From positions 62,001-126,000 of the forward strand of contig NC_053403.1 of assembly GCF_016859285.1 (NCBI RefSeq): 64,000 bases of DNA, read 5' to 3'. Source of the DNA: Xiphias gladius (Eukaryota > Chordata > Actinopteri > Istiophoriformes > Xiphiidae). The notes beneath the pieces are model-generated. The model was not told the DNA's origin, searched no databases, and was given only the letters and a program-made list of their open reading frames with translations. Positions 43,201-64,000 of this stretch are shown piece by piece (the stretch's first letter is position 1; every line of letters begins with the position of its first letter). The position numbers were made by a program, and so were the translations under genes.

Positions 43201-44910
43201 TGTTGGAGGCAGATCTTGACTGTCTGTCCACTGGTCCAACACTTTGGTCCAGACTGAAACATCTCTACAACTATAAGCTCTGCAGATCTCCATCAACGCT
43301 TTTTTTTATCTTCTTCCATTCGGCGTTCAATGTAAAGCTTCATCAAAATAAAGCACAACATTTAGAACATTTTATGACTTATAGGACTCAGGATCATCCG
43401 GCATACAGAATTTCCAGACATAAACAGGTAGTTTAAGGGAATATGTTGGTCAGGTTCTGTAATAACACTACTGCCCTCATTTGAGCTTCTACAACAACAG
43501 AAAAGGAGAGAAAGGTCCCACCAAAACTGTACAAAATCTGTCTTGTCTGTTATACACACAGCCACCAGTAGTTAGAGGAAAGATGTTAATTCAGATGCTA
43601 TTAAGTCACTACAGTTTACATTGGAGCTTTTACAACAAGCTACTTAAACTCCAACCAAACTCCATAAAAAATCTGCTCATTTTAACATGAGCAAGCCCAT
43701 TAGCCAACATAAAACTATCAGCTTCTTAACATCTGGTGGAAAAGTTGGCACATGCGGATGTTACAACTGATTTCCTACCGCAGAGATGCTGCATAAATTC
43801 TGGCCCTGGTGGAGTCGTCATGGTGTATTCACTGACCTGAGTTCAGTCCTCTGTACTGTGTGGGGTACTGTACAGACAGACAGAGCTGCAGAGCCAGCTG
43901 AGTCTTTCCCGCTCCACTCTCACCAGAGAGCTCAGTGACACCCCCCACAGGAAGACCACCCCTCAGCAGCTCGTCCAGTAGAGGGCAGCCCACACTGAGT
44001 CTGAGGCCGGACTCCAACCTGCGACACTCTCCACGATGGAGGAGGATGGCTGAAAATACGCAGGTTAATACACAGGTTTACACACTATGACATCACACTT
44101 TCATGTCCAGTCAGACTGCATCATTGCTGGTCTGACCTGGGATTGGAGGGTGTCGTCTGCAGGTGGTGGCGGCGGCGGTGAGCAGCTGCTGGACGTCAGA
44201 GCAGGACAAACCAGTTAGTCTCTGCAGGTCCGGACCAGAAACACATAAAACCTCCCTGACAGACTTCAGTTTGGCTGGAGTGAAAAGAAAAGGCATTGTT
44301 ACCGTGTTAATGACAATAAGTTGTACAAGCTGCCTTCTCCAAACAGGAGATCTAACTTCTAGTACCTACAGTTTAAGGAAGCATGTTAAGTCTGGTTTTC
44401 TTAGGGAGCTACGTACTACAGTGCTCTCTTCGTAGACAACCACCAATAGTTAAAAGCAAGATGTTAAGTTAGGTTCTATTAAGATACGAAAGCTGACTGG
44501 CTATCGCATACAAAAGCAGCTCCAACCAAACTCTATACAAAATCTGGTAGTTTTAATATCCTTTGCCGATCAGCCCCCATAAAACTTTATCAACGTCAGT
44601 TACAACGTTAAAGGATTTCTGAGCGCCTCGAGTCAAAAATGTATTACAAAACATTCATTTATCATGAATTCAGAAAAATTTGACGTTCTTAACATATATA
44701 CAATTAATTAATATACAGTATATGCCGATGGTTCTGCTAAAACATAGCTACAGAACTTGTGCTAAATTATATTCTGAAGAGTGTCCCCCATTGAAAAGTA
44801 ACGATGAAACAAAAGTGTGATCTTTCTGAATGGAGTCCGGTAAAGTGGCTCTTACCTCTCCTCACGGCTGCTGTGATCCTCGGGTTGAGCTCAAGTTGAT
44901 CCCAGTTCAT
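30669..44910 (-). CDS. xrcc3: DNA repair protein XRCC3 (RAD51 paralogue)
   Basis: Nuclear ATPase that pairs with RAD51C (CX3 complex) in homologous recombination. Exons in gene order: 44910-44856, 44274-44137, 44049-43837, 43148-42994, 33961-33749, 32282-32245, 30891-30669; 1035 nt, 344 aa against 346 in human. The start is MNWDQLELNPRITAAVRR, then AKLKSVREVL. Walker A GESGAGKT is at residues 107-114 (same position as in human as I recall it). GAVYICTEDSFPIRRLQQL opens exon 4. Walker B RLLVVDS is near residue 213, INQVTD spans exons 5-6, and SPALGLAWANQ is in exon 7. The exon 4 donor is GTTGGT, valid but weak. Intron 4 is about 9 kb, swollen by transposons; intron 1 begins inside a dispersed repeat. 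Head to head with brf1. Confidence 0.97.
31167..31245. repeat. (AAT)n microsatellite
   Basis: About 26 uninterrupted AAT units in xrcc3 intron 6. Confidence 0.97.
31370..32070 (-). mobile_element. LINE reverse transcriptase C-terminal remnant
   Basis: Minus strand, shifting frames: the A-P-G-P-D type motif near 32015, then CQTLIYRIQFSYTACIESG-like text near 31770, GTWRLRKKN, LSRITNTARQMIGKGQNQL near 31600 and GRCYRAP near 31475. The order matches the end of a fish LINE pol (NTA...GK, SGRRYR). Many stops. It lies in xrcc3 intron 6. Confidence 0.7.
32590..33740. other. xrcc3 intron 5, GC-richer unrecognised block
   Basis: Composition changes to GC-richer, ORF-bearing sequence on both strands (plus 32831-33148, minus 33109-32810 and 33720-33394). 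I recognise no domain. The context suggests a decayed retroelement or ancient gene fragment. There are no convincing splice sites. Confidence 0.3.
34640..35445 (+). mobile_element. LINE ORF1 with SGNH-hydrolase-like motif
   Basis: The plus strand encodes a coiled-coil-like stretch (about 34900-35020) and a Gln/Pro/Ser-rich linker. Then come LIGKVLEHRKLFPHHRMGKFWG and NIIIHTGTNDLHQWM (about 35240-35405). HTGTNDL is the esterase-like signature of ORF1 in some fish LINEs. It is truncated and frame-shifted, in xrcc3 intron 4, in the same orientation as the pol block at 40363-42866. Confidence 0.65.
35640..35905. repeat. TTTTAGTC-rich teleost repeat
   Basis: Recurrent tttagtc/tttagtt phrases (tttttagttttagttaattttagttg, gtctggttttagtcaagac) typical of a short fish DNA repeat. 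Non-coding. Confidence 0.5.
36400..37245 (-). mobile_element. LINE reverse transcriptase fragment
   Basis: The minus strand from 37110 shows the order NQHQFAYR-type text (ctcaaccaacaccagtttgcctacagg), STDDTI, H-LESW, VDLSLAFN near 36990, and later a degraded W-C-K-D-N-V-L-N-L-N near 36710. These are RT motifs of a common fish LINE family, with stops. Separate from the hAT element that follows. Confidence 0.7.
37440..39690 (-). mobile_element. hAT transposon with BED-finger (ZBED-like) transposase, decayed
   Basis: Minus strand. The outer end near 39690 reads taggggtgtatgaaaatattg, a hAT-like terminus. A BED zinc finger follows (AVCKMCHAKVKYSGNT near 39265), then ICKDMHPLSVVKNEGF, YTIPSL, TDEWKLDSY and THTGENIARLLKEAV (38840-39070). 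Next come VTRWNSYYDMIE (38500) and MTPT-like text (38300). The C-terminal hATC domain (LAKWFLCILGTSVSDERVFSAVG near 37610, then IVTDREVSRK) closes it. Frameshifts and a stop-interrupted middle make it non-functional. I could not find the other terminal repeat. Confidence 0.88.
39700..40362 (+). mobile_element. Two successive LINE 3' ends
   Basis: Two similar tails lie in tandem: gctttggtgatattgttcacctgacattcatgccaataaaa (ending about 39900) and gctttggcaacattgtttcttgaaactttcatgccaataaag (ending about 40345). Each is a 3' UTR with the catgccaataaa(a/g) ending of a fish LINE. The second abuts the pol block at 40363 without spacer. Confidence 0.65.
40363..42866 (+). mobile_element. LINE pol, 5' truncated and decayed
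   Basis: Plus strand, several frames: NQWFAKDCQNLEKQVIKLS (about 40530), EIWTEHFQTLFG (40790), DGILNKMLNYKKIHLAFLKLFN (41000), NVLYTSQTGLIPNHRTSDHIFT (41230), CFADFKKAFDCIWNE (41345, RT motif), and late VNDYMYERFTASHFKLLESVLP (42580). It ends near 42866 with gaatttgaattttagagagac, like the tail before it. Probably the same family as the ORF1 at 34640-35445. Confidence 0.85.
43430..43770. repeat. Dispersed repeat family A, copy in xrcc3 intron 3
   Basis: Family phrases: ccaccagtagttagaggaaagatgttaa, ttaagtcactacagtt, ccaaccaaactccataaaaaatctg. The same phrases occur at 44300-44600, 45930-46070 and 47385-47600. Confidence 0.7.
44300..44600. repeat. Dispersed repeat family A, copy in xrcc3 intron 1
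   Basis: Contains agtgctctcttcgtagacaaccaccaatagttaaaagc, aagatgttaagttaggttc and ctccaaccaaactctatac, in the same order as the other copies. Confidence 0.7.
44800..44855. repeat. Dispersed repeat family A, short copy at the xrcc3 exon 1 donor
   Basis: ctttctgaatggagtccggtaaagtggctc matches the family core tttctgaatggagtctggcacagtgctctc (45953-45982). It runs to the first intronic bases of xrcc3, whose donor is at 44855. Confidence 0.55.
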
Positions 44911-46663
44911 CTCCCCGCTGAGGACATGCTGTCTCCTTGGCTGCTTGGCTGCTTCAGTTGGGTCTGACCTTTATGGCCAAATTAATAAACCAGTTTGTGT
45001 GTTTTTCTCTGTTTGTTTTATTGGCCGCACGGCGTCACAACACCTACAAACACCCGCCCGAAAACGGCACGTCATCACGCGCCGCCGGGTGGAACCATTT
45101 ACCTGGGTTCTCTGGGGGTGAACCGTCCCGGTTTAAGACTAAAATCAAGTCCATCTGTTACATCACAGAGAAATAATCAGTCTGATCATATATATTACAA
45201 CCAACAGTTGAAATGTGATGTAACTGTTTGGACGTCATATACCGAGAGCTTATTTTTTCGTCATCGATCAACAATCTCCCCACATTAGATCTGGACCTCG
45301 TGACGTCACTGCACGGCGCCAAAGAAAGAACACAAACATCTATTAGAAACCGCTCAGTGATCAATAATGAGTATTTTTAATGATCAAAAAGGTCAAACAA
45401 GCTGTTAATGTTTGCCTGTATTTCAGTGACGGGGGAATAAAATGAATTCTAACGGGAAAATAAAACTGACGACACAAACGGCTGCTCCGTGTTTCTAACC
45501 GCCAAACCGCACTCTTGTTTTCTACTGTCGGTGAGTCCCTTAGGCAAACCAAGCTGTTAACATTTATGGTAACGACTGCTGTTTATCCGACAGTATTTAA
45601 CATGTTGAGCTGTTGATGAAGTTTTACGGTGTGTGAATCTGAATCTAACGGCTATTGTTTTAATCTGCCGATTAATTCCATTATGGATTAATCTGTTGAT
45701 TACCTCGACTAGTCGTTTGGTCTATAAAATGTCAGAAAACAATGAAAAATTCCAAGTTTTCCAAGATTAACTAAATATTTCCGGTCTATCGACGAATGAA
45801 TCGACTAATTGTTTCAGGTCTTATTTTTCATTTCTCTGATCCGCAGAGGGTTAGTGTCCATGTCGGGTCATTAGCCAAGATATAGCCGTAACATCGTCAA
45901 ACACGATGTCTAAAATACATTTCACAATAAGCAGTGAAACATAAGAGGTTATATTTCTGAATGGAGTCTGGCACAGTGCTCTCTCAGTATAAACAGCCAC
46001 CAGAAGATTTTAAGTCAAGGTGTATAAAGTAGCTTCAGTTGACAACCTCAAACCAAACTCCATACGATATCTTTTTTTAAGGTTACCCTGGCTATCAGCA
46101 AACAAAGCTGCGCACAGAGGCCACAAGTCTAAGCAACAGTGTTTAGAGTTGCAAGTAAAGATTATATTCATTGCTGATTTATCTGATCATTATTTTCTGA
46201 TCACCATTTTAAAATGTCCCTCAGACTTTCTTCTAGACCAGTGTGACGTCTTCACATATTTGTTTTGCCCAAACCAAAAATACACGGTTTACTGTGATAG
46301 AAAACAGGACATCTGTTCAAAAATAAAACATCAAAAATACATCAAAAATAATTAATTCCGTGATGGATTATTAAACTAATGTCAGCTCTAAAAACCTTTC
46401 CATAACAGTCAGCTGAATCACAGCATCTGGAAATTAAACTGGTGCTAAATGTAGAGGTGAAGCAACTTGTTGATTAATCAATGCAGTTATGAATCACCTA
46501 TTTTCATAATTGAAAATTCTTTAAAATTTTTTTTAAAAAGTTGGTTTCGCCTTCTGCACTGTGAGGATTTTGTCTTATATGATCGTAAACTGTTTTATAA
46601 AGCATGATTTGAAATATGTAATTGAGTTTTAGAAACTGCTACAATATTTTCACTATTGTTTGA

Positions 46664-46696
<33 letters not shown>

Positions 46697-47117
46697 ACCA
46701 AATTATTAACTGAACTAAAAAAATAATTTGATAATGAAAATCGTTAGTTGCAGCTCTACTTAACGGGTTCTAATTCTGATAAGAAATCTATTCTAATTCA
46801 AATAAAATTGTTTCACACGTGATTTACTGATTCTTCCACTGTATCGTATCAATGTATTACTTTGTTGTAATACACATAGTAATTATACACCTGTAATGGT
46901 TTAAGTTTAATTGCAAGAATTTGTGCGTTTGTGGTTTTTTTTTTTTTTAAATAAAAATCCTACTGTGAATAGATGAATCAGTTCAGGATGTTTAAACTGA
47001 TGAGCCTCAGTCTTAACCCTTAACAATCCTTTAGTTTAATTATAGTTTAACTGAATAATAACTTTCTTCTGTCTGATCTTTGGTCAGTTAAATTAGGTTT
47101 GATTGACCCCCTCCATC
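44911..47117. promoter_or_regulatory. Head-to-head interval between xrcc3 and brf1
   Basis: The two start codons are 2.2 kb apart and point away from each other. The xrcc3-proximal part has CpGs (cacgtcatcacgcgccgccgggtgg, 45066-45090). A possible non-coding first exon of brf1 ends at 45531 (ctactgtcg/gtgagt), with a possible acceptor at 47091 (ctttggtcag). Between lie degenerate repeats: 45655-45830 and 46430-46760 (attaatcgactaattg type), a family A copy at 45930-46070 and a T homopolymer at 46666-46690. No other gene seen. Confidence 0.45.
45930..46070. repeat. Dispersed repeat family A, copy upstream of brf1
   Basis: tatatttctgaatggagtctggcacagtgctctctcagtataaacagccaccag, then caaaccaaactccatacgat. 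The clearest copy of the core. Confidence 0.7.
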
Positions 47118-60176
<13,059 letters not shown>

Positions 60177-60565
60177 TAAACACATTTAGTTTTCTGTAAA
60201 TGAGCTGTCAGATGGAAAGCTTTTCTACGAGTCTGAGTTTAAGTGTGAGATACTTACTTGAAACCAAGCAGGAAGTTAAATCTTCAACAGCATCTATGAC
60301 CTTGTCCACATCTTAGTGAATTATTTCAATGACCATAAATTAGAGATTAATGTCCCTGTAAACAAACATGATGATCCAAACTCAAACTTGTTGTCCAAGC
60401 ATTGTCTGAATCCAATATATTCTTTATCTTTTGATAAGAAGCACAAAGGCTAAATATCAACATCACTCTTTGAGCTCAGATCATGACTGATCACTGAAGA
60501 TAAAACTAAATAAAAGAAGAAGACAGTTTTACCTCACACTTGGTGTCAGTTGTTCCTGTGAGAAA

Positions 60566-60571
60566 TTTATT
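60566..60571 (-). promoter_or_regulatory. Possible btbd6 polyadenylation signal
   Basis: AATAAA on the gene strand about 500 nt past the btbd6 stop. Confidence 0.35.
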
Positions 60572-61065
60572 CTCATAAATGTTTCACATGTATGAATCAG
60601 AGGTCGGTTTAAACAAAAAATATCATGTCAATTATGTTAAACATAAGATGTACATCCTCCTTCAGAGAAAAGTGCTGTAGAGCTGCAGAGAAAAGTGCAG
60701 TACAGAACTAAATTTCACATCAACCACTGTGTCATCTAATAGGTCATCGTAGTTTTAAAGGCTAAAGCAGTAAAATTTGGCTTTTGAGTTACATCTAGTG
60801 GCAGCTGCAGGAAACTAAATCAGATATTGCAGGACTTCACCTCAGAGAAACAGCAACAGTTTAGTTTTGCTTAAATGTTTAGTTCGGTTTCCTTAAAAAA
60901 GCACTGACAAACCAATCAGCTTCCGGTCTCAGTACAACATTCCAGTCAGCTTTCAGTAATACTACAATAGTCCAATCAGCCTCCAGTTCAATGCACCAGT
61001 GCGTCTATCAGAATCAGAGCCCCTGTCTCGATTAAAAGCTTTGAGTCTATCTGTCAGGTTCTGGT

Positions 61066-63449
61066 TCAACAGAAGAAGACCAGTTCAGGGATCTGCCCCC
61101 CCTGCACACCGGTCCCGTTGGTACTGTCCGATGAACACTGGAACTGAAATGTTACCTTCCCACACTGCACCTCAGTCATCCCCTCCTGTCCAAAGTAACT
61201 CAGCTCATTTCCGTCCAGGATGGCACTGACGGTGTAGAAGGTGTCCTGTTCCACCTGGACCGGGTGTTCGAACCACACGGGGAAGATACTGCTTGACCCG
61301 TCTGACAGAAACTTGGTGAAATTCTGGGCCAGAACGGTTCCCTGCCTCTTCAGTTCAATCTTCAAGCTGTACTCCGCTTTCCCGCTGCTTGACCCGTAGA
61401 GACCGAGTCCAGCCATGAAGATCCTCCGGTCCACTGCAAACTGGATGCTGTCGCAGCGACCCCTGTAGCGCCACTGGTTGCTGCGGTAGGCCGAGGACTG
61501 GAAGCGGTGACACCTCTGTGGCGCCAGGCCGGCCCGCTTCACCAGAGGGAACTCCAGTCTAGGTTTTTTGGTTGCGGTGAACCACAGGAAGATGTCACGT
61601 GTCTCTTTCAGTGTCAGGACATCCGACTGTGCTGCCCCGTCGGCAAACTCCTGCAACATCATGGAGGGGATCCGAACCAGGTACAAAGCCTTTCCCAGCA
61701 CTGCCCGCTGGTTCCTCGGTGTCACTGCCAGGCCCTGCCGCCGACACTCGGCCGTCGCCCAGCTCAGCACCGCCTGGAAGACCACGACCTCGCGGATTTT
61801 GAGTGTTTCTCTCTGCAGGATGATCTCCAGCGTGGGCAGGTCAATCTCACAGAAACCTTCAGATCGCAGAGCAAGCTCAGCCTGAGCATCGATCACCTCC
61901 CAGCAGCGCTGCGTTAGCTCTGGCTCTTCAAACAGCCTGCTCTGAGACAGCAGAACGCAGGCGTTCTTTGCCTCCAGACTGGTCTCCAGGAAGGTGACGC
62001 ATGCCTTCGCAAGAGCAGGAACGATGTACTTCTTCGCAGCATAGAGAGTAGCAAGCACGGTGTCGGCTTCCAGCTCAATCTCATCACTGTACATGTACCT
62101 AAAACAAAGCACAAAGCAGGATCAGGACTTGCGTCACTGACCATGTAAAGATCACTAGACTGATCTGGGGTCTGCTGTACTGAGTTTTTGTACTTGACTA
62201 CTTAGAACAGACTAAAGAGATGCAAATTACTTTGAAGAAAACTTGGCACTTCCTTACAAAAATTTAAACTCTTCAGATTTTTAAAGCTTTTTGACCTCTT
62301 GGGCCCCTGAAATCCCATCCAAAATGTCTGGAACACCCTCATAGAGCACTGAAACCCCACAAGAACCACTGGAGCCCTTTGTAGGACAATTGAGTCCTTA
62401 ACGTACCCTGAAACTCCCTCACGGACCACTGAGAATCCTTCACTAATCCCTGGACCGTCCTTGAAAACCTTGAGATTCCTCAAGGACTACTGGAGGGGCA
62501 GCTGTCCAGGCGGGTAAGACATTAATCTTAAATTGCTGGTTCAATCCCAGCTCCCCTTGTCCACATGTAAAAGTGTCCTTGAGCAAGACAAACTACACTT
62601 AATGTAGTATAAGACTAGAATCCTCTTTAAGAACCTTTAAAGATGAACAAGTATCCTGAAGTACCTGGAAAGGTCTCCAATGCCTTCAGTGACTCCTGGA
62701 TTCATCCTCAAGAACCTCTGTAACTGCCTAAAGGACCCCTGAAAAGGCCTGGACACACCAGAATGTGGTCTAGTAAAGGTCATTAGCATATCTTTGTGAA
62801 GCTTGGAGACCTGTTGACTATTCTCTGGGCTACCTGGTGAACTAGAGTAGCTGGTGCGCTAACTGCTAACATCCTAGCCAGCCAACAAGATGCTCTTGTG
62901 GACTTGTGAGTCAAGTCCAAAATGACTAGTTTAGGACTCTGGTCTTTAAGCAACGGAATCGTCCCCAGACTGGACCCACCTTAACAGGATGAGGAAAGAA
63001 GCTGGCTCCACGTCAGGGATGTGGATCTCAGATTGTCCCTCAGCCAGATCTCCATAAAACATGGCTCCAAACACCGAGCTGCCCACCGCCAGAACATACT
63101 ACAACAGAGACAGGGAACCAATCAGAAACAGTATGAGCCAGACAGAACACGATAGGAAGTAGATGCAGAAGTCGACTGAAGATGACAAGACACGAGTCGC
63201 AAAACAAGCGTCACGTTCCTGTGGCTGACTGAAGTTTCATGCTGTGCTTCTTGATTAAAAAACACAATTTTCCCCGTGAAAACACAACAAACTACAATTT
63301 ATTTAGAGAGTTATGAGACACAGTTGAGTCCAGGTATAATCTAAAGGAGTTTCTGTACCTTATGAGCAGGGACTCTCTGAGCTTCTCCTGGAGGACCAAC
63401 AATGAAGTGAACATCAGCCATCTGCTCGTTGTTGAACATCAGAGCGTTC
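61066..63449 (-). CDS. btbd6: BTB/POZ domain-containing protein 6, 3' exons (5' end beyond the window)
   Basis: BTB-BACK-PHR protein acting as Cullin-3 ubiquitin ligase adaptor; in zebrafish it is linked to neurogenesis through Plzf turnover. Exons in gene order: 63449-63359, 63098-62980, 62098-61066, giving 413 codons; human BTBD6 has 485 aa, so about 70 N-terminal residues lie outside. BTB: NALMFNNEQMADVHFIVG, YVLAVGSSVFGAMFYGDLAE, IHIPDVEPASFLILLRYMYS. BACK: KYIVPALAKACVTFLE, LLSQSRLFEEPELTQRCWEV. PHR: RCHRFQSSAYRSNQWRYRGR, then FGQEGMTEVQCGK and the end GGQIPELVFFC. Nearly every block is identical to human. It lies wholly inside a brf1 intron on the opposite strand, at least as far as visible. 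Confidence 0.97.
62490..62615 (+). mobile_element. tRNA-derived SINE fragment
   Basis: Reads ggggcagctgtccaggcgggtaagac, ctggttcaatcccagctcccc (a B-box-like GGTTCAATCCC) and cacatgtaaaagtgtccttgagcaagac, the conserved head and core of fish tRNA-derived SINEs. In the second btbd6 intron shown here. Confidence 0.7.
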
Positions 63450-64000
63450 CTGCACAGATATACAAAATGTCAACAACAACACTACAAACAACGACAGAAC
63501 AACAAATAAACCACACCACTGTCGTTGGAAACCAACAGGAAGGACCACTCGCATTTATGTTCCAAAATAAAACTGGTCTTAAACTGCACCTCTTGACCTT
63601 CACTCCCAATAGAATTAAGGACAATTTAAAACACTAGTGCAGTGCCCATCAAGCTGGAGCGTGACCTCTGATGATATCCTAAGTGACATCATCAAAGGAT
63701 TGTATCTCAATTCAAAAGAAAACATGGTTACCATGGTAACAATAAGTGCAGTTTAAAATAAATATATGTCAACTTTCTCGAAAACCGCTCATCCAAAAAA
63801 ATTTCACTGTCGTCACTGCAGATCCTTGGGTCGTCAGCAATACAACAGGGAAGTTTGAAGTCAATCGTATAAGCGTTTGTCGAAAAAATCGAAATCCAGA
63901 CAGAGAGAGATTCCTCCATTTATAGTTAGATATCAGGTTGTATTTCCATGGTGGCACTCCCAAAGTTTGTTTGTTTTTTTTCCTAACCTTGAAATTCACC
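63450..64000. other. btbd6 intron with an unidentified repeat
   Basis: Contains catggttaccatggtaac (63723-63740), a short palindrome, and a block at 63770-63925 whose minus strand reads FKLPCCIADDPRICSDDSE by chance or descent. It has the look of a dispersed repeat. No exon of btbd6 is seen before the window ends. Confidence 0.35.

Noticed and set aside
61507-61917. 136-codon plus-strand ORF
   Set aside because: Antisense shadow of the strongly conserved btbd6 BACK/PHR exon.

Overview
The window is eukaryotic nuclear DNA from a ray-finned fish, most likely a spiny-rayed teleost. The signs are vertebrate split genes with GT-AG introns, fish-type LINEs and short interspersed repeats, AT-rich introns with microsatellites, and proteins that align along their length with human genes of chromosome 14q32. 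I rebuilt six protein-coding genes exon by exon; the reading frame closes across all assigned junctions.

Layout. (1) 1-4344: LINE debris (an L2-like piece and a LINE with a restriction-like endonuclease), then a GC-rich promoter region made of degenerate tandem copies. (2) 4345-21873, plus strand: ppp4r4, 25 exons, about 937 aa, a regulatory subunit of protein phosphatase 4. Its introns hold an R4/Dong-like LINE, other LINE pieces, two minisatellites and an rpl14 retropseudogene. (3) 24963-27435, minus: serpina10 (protein Z-dependent protease inhibitor type), 5 coding exons, 396 aa. (4) 30669-44910, minus: xrcc3 (RAD51 paralogue), 7 coding exons, 344 aa. Its 9-kb intron 4 is filled by LINEs and a dead hAT/ZBED transposon. 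(5) 47118 to beyond the right edge, plus: brf1 (TFIIIB subunit), first 5 coding exons. Two complete or nearly complete genes lie inside its introns on the opposite strand: a 20-exon egg-coat ZP-N protein, probably of the ZPAX family (47694-57164), and btbd6 (61066-63449, continuing past the edge).

How the genes relate. They are unrelated in job: phosphatase regulation, a plasma serpin, homologous recombination, an egg coat, Pol III transcription and a Cullin-3 adaptor. They look like a conserved chromosomal neighbourhood, not a pathway. Human PPP4R4-SERPINA10 (14q32.13) and XRCC3, BRF1-BTBD6 (14q32.33) are further apart. xrcc3 and brf1 are head to head about 2.2 kb apart; ppp4r4 and serpina10 converge.

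The most unusual structure is in ppp4r4. Tandem duplications sit on exon-intron junctions: the exon 4 donor is expanded into about nine donor-like repeats, the exon 6 acceptor is present three times in one open frame, the promoter and exon 1 start are duplicated, and exon 24 carries a coding minisatellite. A dispersed repeat family also lies close to the first exons of ppp4r4, xrcc3 and brf1.
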